Part shown: positions 58,105 through 64,000 of the stretch, in pieces
How positions within the stretch are numbered: position 1 is the stretch's first letter
Layout: each line of letters opens with the position of its first letter
Assembly: GCF_014200015.1 (NCBI RefSeq)
Contig: NZ_JACHOT010000007.1
Location: forward strand, 209,144-273,143
Reading direction: 5' to 3'
Length of the DNA: 64,000 bases
Origin: Aminobacter niigataensis
Lineage (GTDB): Bacteria; Pseudomonadota; Alphaproteobacteria; Rhizobiales; Rhizobiaceae
Notes under the pieces: model-generated
Told to the model about the DNA's origin: nothing
The model's input: the letters and a program-made list of their open reading frames with translations, nothing else
Database searches by the model: none
Position numbers and translations under genes: made by a program

Positions 58105-59514
58105 TCAGACCGCTTCGGCGAACAGGCTGTTGGTACCTGTCTTCGTGATTCGCACATCAACAATGTCACCGATTTCGCCGGCCTTTTCATCAACAATAAC
58201 CGGTTGTAACCAAGGCGATCGTCCGACGATCTGTCCGGGCTCGCGGCCGGGCTTTTCGATCAGCGTCGAAATCGTCATACCGACCAGCCCGTCGGCGAAG
58301 GCGTGCTGCTGCTTGGTGATCAGCTGCTGCAGCCGCTGCAGGCGCTCGTCCTTGACCTTTTCCTCGACATGGCCGTCCATGTCGGCGCCGGGCGTGCCGG
58401 GACGCGGCGAATATTTGAACGTATAGGCCGAGGCGTAGTTGGTGGCGCGCACGATCTCCATCGTAGCCTCGAAATCGGCATCCGTCTCGCCCGGAAAACC
58501 GACGATGAAATCGCCCGACATGGCGATGTCGGGGCGTGCCGTACGGATGCGCTCGATCAGCCGGAGATAGTCCGATGCCGTATGCCGGCGGTTCATCGCC
58601 TTGAGAATACGGTCGGAGCCCGACTGCACCGGCAGGTGCAGATAGGGCATCAGTGCCGCGAGGTCGCGATGGGCTGAGATCAGCTCGTCGTCCATGTCGC
58701 GCGGATGGCTGGTGGTGTAGCGCAGCCGGGCAATGCCGGGGATTTCGGCGAGACGGTAAAGCAGGCGGCCCAGCCCCCATTCCTTGCCGTCGGCGCCCTC
58801 GCCGTGCCAAGCGTTGACGTTCTGGCCCAGCAGGGTCACCTCGCGCACGCCGGCCTCGGCCAGCCTTTCCGCCTCGGTGACGATCTGGGCGACCGAACGC
58901 GAAACTTCCGACCCCCTGGTGTAAGGCACGACGCAGAAGGTGCAGAACTTGTCGCAACCTTCCTGCACGGTCAGGAAGGCGGTGACGCCGCGCCTGGCGA
59001 CTTCGGACTTCCTTGGCTGCGGCAGGTGCTCGAACTTGTCTTCGAGCGAATACTCGGTCTCGACGACCTTCTGGCCACCGCGCGCCTTCTTCACCACTTC
59101 CGGCAGGCGATGATAGGTTTGCGGGCCGACGACGAGATCGACCGCCGAAGCGCGGCGCAGGATTTCGCGGCCTTCGGCCTGGGCGACGCAGCCGGTGACA
59201 CCGACGATCAGTTCGCGGCCGCTTTCCGCCCGCTCCGCCTTGAGCTTGCCCAGGCGCCCGAGCTGCGAATAGACCTTTTCGGCAGCCTTTTCGCGGATAT
59301 GGCAGGTGTTGAGCAAGATGAGGTCGGCGTCCTCTATGGCCTCGGTCGCCGCATAGCCGTCAGCCGCGAGCGCATCGCTCATGCGCTGCGAGTCGTAGAC
59401 ATTCATCTGGCAGCCATAGGTCTTGATGAAGACCTTCTTGGCAGCGCTGGTGCTTGCCGCGGCGACCTCACCAGAGGCTGCCGGCATGATTTCAAACATA
59501 TCGTCGAGTTCCAT
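58105..59514 (-). CDS. miaB: tRNA-2-methylthio-N6-dimethylallyladenosine synthase MiaB
   Basis: A 469-residue radical-SAM methylthiotransferase. The N-terminal UPF0004 domain has its three cluster cysteines (TYGCQMN, NTCHIRE, TGCVAQ), the radical-SAM triad is CDKFCTFC (about residue 195) and a C-terminal TRAM domain ends the protein. ATG 59514 is chosen; the short in-frame extension upstream is poorly supported. The leftward run miaB-phoH-ybeY-corC-lnt is typical of rhizobia. Confidence 0.96.
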   Translation of the reverse strand: MELDDMFEIMPAASGEVAAASTSAAKKVFIKTYGCQMNVYDSQRMSDALAADGYAATEAIEDADLILLNTCHIREKAAEKVYSQLGRLGKLKAERAESGRELIVGVTGCVAQAEGREILRRASAVDLVVGPQTYHRLPEVVKKARGGQKVVETEYSLEDKFEHLPQPRKSEVARRGVTAFLTVQEGCDKFCTFCVVPYTRGSEVSRSVAQIVTEAERLAEAGVREVTLLGQNVNAWHGEGADGKEWGLGRLLYRLAEIPGIARLRYTTSHPRDMDDELISAHRDLAALMPYLHLPVQSGSDRILKAMNRRHTASDYLRLIERIRTARPDIAMSGDFIVGFPGETDADFEATMEIVRATNYASAYTFKYSPRPGTPGADMDGHVEEKVKDERLQRLQQLITKQQHAFADGLVGMTISTLIEKPGREPGQIVGRSPWLQPVIVDEKAGEIGDIVDVRITKTGTNSLFAEAV

Positions 59515-59636
59515 GCCGCGCCTATTACCGCCTTTCGGCGGCAAAAAACAGACGCTTTACGCCTTTGGTGCCGCCAGCCTTGGCTGGAAGACGTGGGAGC
59601 CGTTTGGACGGCATGGCCACCACATCGCATCCTGGC

Positions 59637-59659
59637 CCCCGGCTCAAGTCGGGGTTTTT
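59637..59659 (+). terminator. Rightward terminator with no gene before it
   Basis: CCCCGGC (59637-59643) pairs with GTCGGGG (59648-59654, one G-U) and T5 follows. The only gene to its left, miaB, runs the other way, so it looks like a relic of a lost or moved gene. Confidence 0.6.
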
Positions 59660-59699
59660 GTTTGTGCCTGGAACGCAAAAAGCCCCACCGCCTTTCGGC
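59651..59699 (+). repeat. 49-bp direct repeat, copy 1
   Basis: 48 of 49 bases identical to 60548-60596, the one difference being G/A in CACCGCC versus CACCACC. It starts in the terminator stem and ends with CTTTCGGC. Copy 1 lacks the GGGGC that completes the second hairpin in copy 2. Confidence 0.9.
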
Positions 59700-59824
59700 T
59701 GATGACTGTGCGTCCCATCTTCATGACTTTGCGTCCCAACGTGCGGTCGCAATGGTGACGGAACTATCTGACCGTGTCAGAGCCGAATGATCTGCTGCGG
59801 CATAAATCTAATTTAGGGCTTGCC

Positions 59825-60508
59825 ATGAAAACGATTCTTCTCGCTTCGACATTCTCACTTGCCGTAGCAGGCGGTGCCATCGCGGCAGATGCAGTCGTCT
59901 ATGAACCAGTTCCGGAGGCGGCAGCCGGCTTCGTCTGGACCGGTGGGTACATCGGCCTTCAAGCGGGCTATATGGTAGGCGGCTCGGTTGATCACACATT
60001 GGCCACCGACACCAATGGCAGCTACAATCTCAGTCCCGATGGGATGTTTGGCGGTCTGTATGTTGGCTACAATCAACAATTCGCAAACCGTATCGTATTG
60101 GGAGCCGAAGGCGATTTCGCTATTGGCAATGCAGGTGCATCGGGCAACCCGGTCGGCTCCACACTCTATCGCAGCACGAATGATTTCGATTGGACCGGGT
60201 CGATCAGAGCGCGTCTTGGTTATTCAATCGACCGGTTCCTACCTTACGTCACCGGGGGCGTGGCATTCGGTCGATTGAGTTACGAAGAGCGGGAGGGGGG
60301 TGCCTTCTATTCCGACGCCGAAGTCGATCTTATGGGATGGACAATTGGAGGCGGCGCCGAATACGCGCTGTCGGACAACTCGATCCTGCGTGGCGAATAT
60401 CGTTACGTCCGATTCAATGACAAGGACTTTGTCCCATCCTCGGATGAGAATCTTGTCGCTCGAATCCGAACACACGATTTCCGCATCGGGGCGGCTTACA
60501 AGTTCTGA
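59825..60508 (+). CDS. Outer-membrane beta-barrel protein (Omp25/porin family)
   Basis: A 227-residue eight-stranded-barrel type outer-membrane protein. The signal peptide ends near residue 21 (GGAIAAD). The rhizobial Omp25 pattern follows: FVWTGGYIGLQAGYMVGG, DWTGSIRARLGYSIDRFLPYVTGGVAFG and the C-terminal FRIGAAYKF with terminal Phe. ATG 59825 (MKTILLAS) is chosen; AGGG upstream is weak. It is flanked by a 49-bp direct repeat and looks less GC-rich than its neighbours by eye, in line with an accessory origin. Confidence 0.87.
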   Translation: MKTILLASTFSLAVAGGAIAADAVVYEPVPEAAAGFVWTGGYIGLQAGYMVGGSVDHTLATDTNGSYNLSPDGMFGGLYVGYNQQFANRIVLGAEGDFAIGNAGASGNPVGSTLYRSTNDFDWTGSIRARLGYSIDRFLPYVTGGVAFGRLSYEEREGGAFYSDAEVDLMGWTIGGGAEYALSDNSILRGEYRYVRFNDKDFVPSSDENLVARIRTHDFRIGAAYKF

Positions 60509-60533
60509 TCGGCACGCTCCCGCCGTCCTCACA

Positions 60534-60556
60534 CCCCGGCTCCGGCCGGGGTTTTT
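60534..60556 (+). terminator. Terminator after the porin gene
   Basis: CCCCGGC (60534-60540) pairs with GCCGGGG (60545-60551) around TCCG and T5 follows. Confidence 0.85.
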
Positions 60557-60596
60557 GTTTGTGCCTGGAACGCAAAAAGCCCCACCACCTTTCGGC
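60548..60596 (+). repeat. 49-bp direct repeat, copy 2
   Basis: Second copy of 59651-59699, 897 bp away. It spans the 3' half of the porin terminator and most of the leftward terminator of the PEBP gene. Confidence 0.9.
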
Positions 60597-60604
60597 AGCG
60601 GGGC
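60574..60604 (-). terminator. Leftward terminator after the PEBP gene
   Basis: On the minus strand GCCCC (60600-60604) and GGGGC (60579-60583) enclose an inner helix capped by GAAA and are followed by T5 (60574-60578). Confidence 0.75.
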
Positions 60605-60625
60605 GATCCTTTCAAGGATTAATGC

Positions 60626-61002
60626 TTACTTCTTTGAGAAGGGCTGGGTAGCCGACCCACTGGCCAAGGCCTTGCCACTCGCGTCAAGCGCCTTCACCGT
60701 GATCTTGTAGTGATGCGTGCCTGCAGGCGGGCAAGGCCCTTTGTATTTGAAGGCATCATAGGGGAGCTGGGACTGTCCCTTGAACGCCACCTTGCCGCCC
60801 CCGTGGCTGAAGCTTGCATTCTGATCGATCATCTTGATCTCAAGATTTACCGTTCCCTGCGGCACATTCGACAGTGCAATCGGCGGAGACTTCGGGTCCA
60901 GGCACTTTTTCGTCGGACCCCAATCAAATGAAACGCCCATGCCGGCAGCAAAGACATCGAGCCTGCGAGCATCAACGCTCCGGCAAGCATTAGTCTAACC
61001 AT
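60626..61002 (-). pseudogene. PEBP/YbhB-like exported protein, frameshifted after the signal peptide
   Basis: The longer frame (60626-60940) encodes a phosphatidylethanolamine-binding-protein-like domain: KSPPIALSNVPQGT near its start and YKGPCPPAGTHHYKITVKALD near the end. Its own ATG at 60940 has no ribosome site. In another frame, ATG 61002 with GGGGAAGAG upstream encodes a good signal peptide (MVRLMLAGALML...SLLPA) that reaches the same spot. A one-base deletion around 60941 would explain both; restoring it gives about 125 residues. A sequencing error or a cytosolic short protein cannot be excluded. Confidence 0.65.
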
Positions 61003-61146
61003 CTCTTCCCCGTTCGGTATGGCTGAAGGCCCCCTCCATAAAACCCGGCCGCGGCAACCTTTAGTATGCCTACGATCCCTCGTCGTTTGCCAGGTGAACA
61101 TATTCGTTGGCAGTGTTACACGCAGCCGATCGTTACGGGAGGATCG

Positions 61147-61311
61147 ATGGAAACGCTAAAACTCGTCGCTTGGTATGCATCACTAGCCAGCGTGCCTGTG
61201 ATCATGATCATTGCAGGGTCATTCGCCAGAGATAAGAGATGGCAACAGGCAATCACCGCAGCCGCGTCGGCCATTGCCCTAGCCGTGATCTTGATAACCG
61301 ATCGCATGTGA
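61147..61311 (+). CDS. Small membrane protein, 54 residues
   Basis: A tiny protein with two hydrophobic segments (about 6-24, VAWYASLASVPVIMIIAGS, and 34-50, AITAAASAIALAVILIT) joined by a charged turn (FARDKRWQQ). GGGAGG lies 6 nt before ATG 61147, a strong ribosome site that argues for expression. A rightward terminator follows at 61514. Function unknown. Confidence 0.6.
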   Translation: METLKLVAWYASLASVPVIMIIAGSFARDKRWQQAITAAASAIALAVILITDRM

Positions 61312-61631
61312 TCTCCCTACTCCGGCATGACCACTCACCCGATCTTCGGCGTTGGCGCCTTGTCGGCGCTGCTCTATCTCGGTGAAAAAACCAAAGTTCG
61401 TCAATCGTGAGCACAAAGGACCTCGCCACGAACCTCCAAATTGGAAGCGTACCGAAGATCCTCTGATGACTCGGCGTCGCGTACAGGTTCCAAGACAGTC
61501 AGACCTTGGGGATCCCGGCTCTCGCCGGGGTTTTTTGCTTTTCTAAACTGGTGCTATCCAGGCCCCACAGGCGAAGCTGCGGCGCCGTCGGCCATTCGAT
61601 GGAACGTTCAGGGGTTTCCCTCGGCGAATGC
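61312..61631. other. Intergenic region before plsC end
   Basis: 320 bp with no convincing gene. A 27-codon open frame at 61327-61410 lacks a ribosome site. A rightward terminator lies at 61514-61540. Confidence 0.5.
61514..61540 (+). terminator. Rightward terminator
   Basis: CCCGGC (61514-61519) pairs with GCCGGG (61524-61529) around TCTC and T6 follows. It ends transcription from the small membrane-protein gene. Confidence 0.8.
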
Positions 61632-62432
61632 TCAGCGTGCCGGATGCGGCTCGGCGAGCGATTGCAGCATCATCGTCCGCACCCGCTCCTCCATCAGCCG
61701 CGTCGCCTCCTTGCGGCTCGACTTGGCCGAGAAATCGATCGGTTCGCCGAAGCGGATCTCGACGTCGAGCCCGCCCTCGGCCAGGAGCTGGCCGACATGC
61801 GGCACCAGGTCCATGTCGCCGATCCAGCTGGCGATCGGCCGGTGCTGGCGGCCCATCGGCAGGCCGTGGATGCGGGTATAGGCGATCGAAACCGGCTGGA
61901 TGACGACGTGAGCGGCAGCCCCCTCGGCAATCGCCATCGAGGCGGCGCCGAACAGCGTGCTCTTGAACGGCAGAAGCAGGTTGCCGTCGCCGGTGCTGCC
62001 TTCGGCGAACAGCACCATGGCGTTTCCGGCGGCAAGGCGCTGGGCGATCTCGCTCGCCTGGTCGCCCGACTTGCGCTTGCGCTCGCGCTCGACGAACACG
62101 GTGCGCTGCAGCCGCGACAGGAAGCCGAAGACCGGCCAGCCGTTCAGTTCCGACTTGGCGATGAAGGTGACGTCGACCAGCGAGCCGAGCGCCATGATGT
62201 CGGTCCACGAGACATGGTTGGCGGCGATCATCAGCGGCCGGGTTTCGACCATCTTGCCGACGATGCGGACGCGCATGCCGAGCCCCCAAAGCATGGCGCG
62301 ATGCCAGATCTTGAGGATGAACGTTTCCGGCCACAGGCCGGTCTTCATCGAGATGACCTGCAGCGGTACCAGCACCAGCGAGGCCGCAACCATCCAGAAG
62401 AGCGCGAGCCCCGTGCGGATCTTTCCGATCAT
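61632..62432 (-). CDS. plsC: 1-acyl-sn-glycerol-3-phosphate acyltransferase
   Basis: A 266-residue membrane-associated acyltransferase converting lysophosphatidate to phosphatidate. One N-terminal hydrophobic helix (about 8-27), catalytic NHVSWTD (NHx4D, about 72-78) and the substrate motif FAEGSTGDG (about 143-151) are present. Rhizobia have several PlsC/OlsA-type enzymes, so an ornithine-lipid role is possible. It lies 32 bp after rimI in the leftward tsaB-rimI-plsC run. Confidence 0.88.
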   Translation of the reverse strand: MIGKIRTGLALFWMVAASLVLVPLQVISMKTGLWPETFILKIWHRAMLWGLGMRVRIVGKMVETRPLMIAANHVSWTDIMALGSLVDVTFIAKSELNGWPVFGFLSRLQRTVFVERERKRKSGDQASEIAQRLAAGNAMVLFAEGSTGDGNLLLPFKSTLFGAASMAIAEGAAAHVVIQPVSIAYTRIHGLPMGRQHRPIASWIGDMDLVPHVGQLLAEGGLDVEIRFGEPIDFSAKSSRKEATRLMEERVRTMMLQSLAEPHPAR

Positions 62433-62464
62433 GTAGCCCTCAAAGCCCCCGAACGGGCCTCTGG

Positions 62465-62953
62465 CTAGCGAAGATCGAGCCGCATGACAAGCGCGCCCGT
62501 CGCCCCCTGCGCCGACTGGTAGTAATTCGGGCGCTTGCCGACCTCGTGGAAGCCGAACTTGCGGTAGAGGCCTATCGCCGCCGCATTGGTCTCGTCGACC
62601 TCGAGGAACAGTGCTTCGGCGCGCTGGGCGTGCAATTCACGCAACACGGCGTCCATCAGGCGCCAGCCGAGGCCATGGCGACGATGCGACCGCGACACCG
62701 CGATGGTCAGGATTTCGGCTTCGCCCGCCGCCAGCCGTGCCAGCACGAAACCTGCCGGCGCTTCCGCGCCGTGGCCGACCTCACGGACGGCAAAACCGAA
62801 AACCGTGTCTTGTGCGAGCAGCGACGAAAACTCCTCGCCTGACCATGGGCGCACGAAATCTTCGCGGTGCAGGGGTGCGATGGCCGCGCTGTCGTCGACC
62901 GAGAGCGGCAGGAGCGCAAAGTCGCGGCGCAGCGGCCAGAACGGCAATTTCAT
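62465..62953 (-). CDS. rimI: Ribosomal protein S18-alanine N-acetyltransferase RimI-like
   Basis: A 162-residue GNAT enzyme. The acetyl-CoA motif SRSHRRHGLGWRLMDAVL (about 90-107) and the RimI-typical EVDETNAAAIGLYRKFGFHEVGKRPNYY split around residue 120-145 are present. Its start overlaps the tsaB stop by 4 bp (ATGA). tsaB-rimI adjacency is widespread and supports the RimI call over a generic GNAT. Confidence 0.9.
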   Translation of the reverse strand: MKLPFWPLRRDFALLPLSVDDSAAIAPLHREDFVRPWSGEEFSSLLAQDTVFGFAVREVGHGAEAPAGFVLARLAAGEAEILTIAVSRSHRRHGLGWRLMDAVLRELHAQRAEALFLEVDETNAAAIGLYRKFGFHEVGKRPNYYQSAQGATGALVMRLDLR

Positions 62954-63633
62954 TTCTGTTCCCTCGCCAGCACGAAGCCGGCTTGCGGCTTGGCGTCCGG
63001 TGCTCTGAGGTAAAGGGGCTTGGGCCGGTCGCCGGGCTGCTTGGCGGCGGCCAACCGGGCATAAGTGCCGATATCTGCAGTCGCCGCGAGCGGGCCGATT
63101 TGCAATGCCTTGTCCACTCCGACCGCATTGGCGATAGACTGGGCTGCGGTTCCTGCTAGCGCCATCGGCGCGGAAGAGGCGATCTCGACAGCCTCGGCCA
63201 GCGACAAGACGGCAGGTTCGCGAAGAGCCTTTCCGTTCGCATCGTACAATGCCGCATGAAGCTCCTCGCGCCCCGCATCGAGGGCTGCCAGCACCTTCAT
63301 CGGCCCGAGCGCCTGGTATGTTTCATAAGCAAGCGCTTCAAGCGTGGTGACCCCGACTGCCGGGATTTTCAGCGCCAGTGAAAAGCCGCGCGCGGCTGAG
63401 ACACCGACACGCACGCCGGTGAACGATCCGGGACCGGTGGACACGCCGATCCGTCCGAGATCGGCATAGGCCTTGCCGGCCTGCGCCAGCGCCTCTTCAA
63501 TGACGGCCATCAGGTGCTCAGCATGGCCCTTGCCAAGATCGCGTACGCAGCGGCCGAGTTCGCGACCAGCGTCGGCATCGTGGATACTGGCGGCACAGAG
63601 GCTTGCGGCACAGTCTATGGCGAGGAGGATCAT
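62950..63633 (-). CDS. tsaB: tRNA threonylcarbamoyladenosine synthesis protein TsaB
   Basis: A 227-residue ASKHA-fold partner of TsaD for t6A37 synthesis. The N-terminal MILLAIDCAASLCAASI, the segment GVSTGPGSFTGVRVGVSAARG (about 63-83, split here) and ALDAGREELHAALYD (about 117) are diagnostic. GAGGAGG precedes ATG 63633. First gene of the leftward tsaB-rimI-plsC unit. Confidence 0.95.
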   Translation of the reverse strand: MILLAIDCAASLCAASIHDADAGRELGRCVRDLGKGHAEHLMAVIEEALAQAGKAYADLGRIGVSTGPGSFTGVRVGVSAARGFSLALKIPAVGVTTLEALAYETYQALGPMKVLAALDAGREELHAALYDANGKALREPAVLSLAEAVEIASSAPMALAGTAAQSIANAVGVDKALQIGPLAATADIGTYARLAAAKQPGDRPKPLYLRAPDAKPQAGFVLAREQK

Positions 63634-63666
63634 GGCGCCCGGTACTTTGCGGATATGGGGAGCTCT

Positions 63667-63832
63667 ACGTCGCCCCCCTCTGGCCTGCCGGCCATCTCCC
63701 CCACAAGGGGGGAGATCAGCCGCGTTGAACGCGCCGCCCGCTGGACAGCATGGGCAAGGGGTTGCGCCGTCGCGATTGGTCGATCTCCCCCCTTGTGGGG
63801 GAGATGGCCGGCAGGCCAGAGGGGGGCAACGT
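63667..63832. repeat. Large inverted repeat element (51-bp arms)
   Basis: Arms 63667-63717 and 63782-63832 are complementary at 50 of 51 positions around a 64-bp centre. Each arm also has an internal CTCCCCC-ACAAG-GGGGGAG hairpin. It sits between malate synthase and tsaB, both leftward. No coding potential. Resembles non-autonomous intergenic repeats of Mesorhizobium-type genomes. Confidence 0.85.
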
Positions 63833-63891
63833 AGAGCGCTGTCATAACTATCAGGCTGTCAAAATCACATCGGGCATCATACCCGAGAATT

Positions 63892-64000
63892 CTAAACTCT
63901 TTCCCTGGCCTTGAGCTCCAACCTGCGCTTGTGGAGGACCGGCTCGGTGTAGCCGTTGGGCTGGGCGCGGCCTTCGAAGACGAGGTCGCAGGCGGCACGG
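63892..64000 (-). CDS. glcB: Malate synthase G, C-terminal end (5' part outside window)
   Basis: Only the last 36 codons are present, ending at a TAG (63892-63894). The tail [20 protein letters not shown] followed by [11 protein letters not shown] is the characteristic C-terminus of malate synthase G, which joins glyoxylate and acetyl-CoA. Transcribed leftward toward the inverted repeat. Confidence 0.85.
   Translation of the reverse strand, partial: RAACDLVFEGRAQPNGYTEPVLHKRRLELKARERV

Larger units (their letters stand above)
59515..59824. other. miaB-porin intergenic region
   Basis: 310 bp without a supported gene. It contains an orphan rightward terminator (59637-59659) and the first copy of a 49-bp direct repeat (59651-59699). 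The miaB promoter should also lie here, but I cannot place it. Confidence 0.5.

Noticed and set aside
61327..61410. 27-codon open frame starting MTTHPIFGVG
   Set aside because: No ribosome site and too short to judge.
63630..63998. 122-codon open frame on the - strand through the inverted repeat
   Set aside because: It reads through repeat DNA and out of frame across the malate synthase tail.

Overview
The window reads as core chromosome of a high-GC alphaproteobacterium of the order Hyphomicrobiales (Rhizobiales). Mesorhizobium/Aminobacter-type Phyllobacteriaceae fit best. The evidence is the rhizobial gene orders irr-fabA-fabB-fabI, pnp-rpsO-truB-rbfA-infB-ylxR-nusA-rimP and miaB-phoH-ybeY-corC-lnt-HTH-metK-trmB, CTTGA(C/A)-N17-CTATAT type promoters, and CtrA-like and GANTC motifs. 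I see no tRNA, rRNA, CRISPR array, prophage or transposase gene.

Layout. 1-981: partial M17 leucyl aminopeptidase. 1117-13143: a complete Tad/Flp pilus locus (tadD; a leftward cpaA/B/C/D/E/F-tadB-tadC set with the Flp pilin; and a rightward trio of a stand-alone secretin N-domain protein and two TadE-like pseudopilins). 13252-16595: deoB, mutM, an enoyl-CoA hydratase and rpsT. 16596-17426: long dnaA leader rich in GANTC. 17427-21484: dnaA-dnaN-recF. 21537-24449: MoeB-like protein, GNAT and a two-subunit aconitase X. 24510-26692: hydroxyacid dehydrogenase, SH3 protein and irr. 26944-29542: fabA-fabB-fabI. 29707-32296: a GGDEF/EAL protein and rsmC. 32540-43690: the translation/RNA cluster from pnp to rimP. 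43964-50866: a small conserved-looking gene, then a TctCBA tricarboxylate transporter, an orphan ABC-type binding protein and a TctD/TctE-like two-component system. 50909-59514: trmB-metK-HTH-lnt-corC-ybeY-phoH-miaB. 59515-61631: a small accessory patch (Omp25-like porin, frameshifted PEBP gene, tiny membrane protein, a 49-bp direct repeat). 61632-63633: plsC-rimI-tsaB. 63892-64000: tail of malate synthase G.

How it works together. The tad locus builds type IVc pili, and several of its intergenic regions carry near-consensus CtrA boxes, which suggests cell-cycle control as in Caulobacter. dnaA/dnaN/recF and the pnp-to-rimP cluster are replication and translation housekeeping. Irr (iron) is divergent from the unsaturated fatty acid genes. 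The tct block is an inducible organic-acid uptake module that appears to be inserted between trmB and rimP, genes that are usually adjacent in rhizobia.

No wholly new defence or mobile system is visible. The most interesting signals are regulatory: CtrA boxes across tad, a CcrM-site cluster before dnaA, an attenuator-like hairpin in the rimP-nusA leader, and a candidate co-sensor binding protein beside the tct two-component genes.
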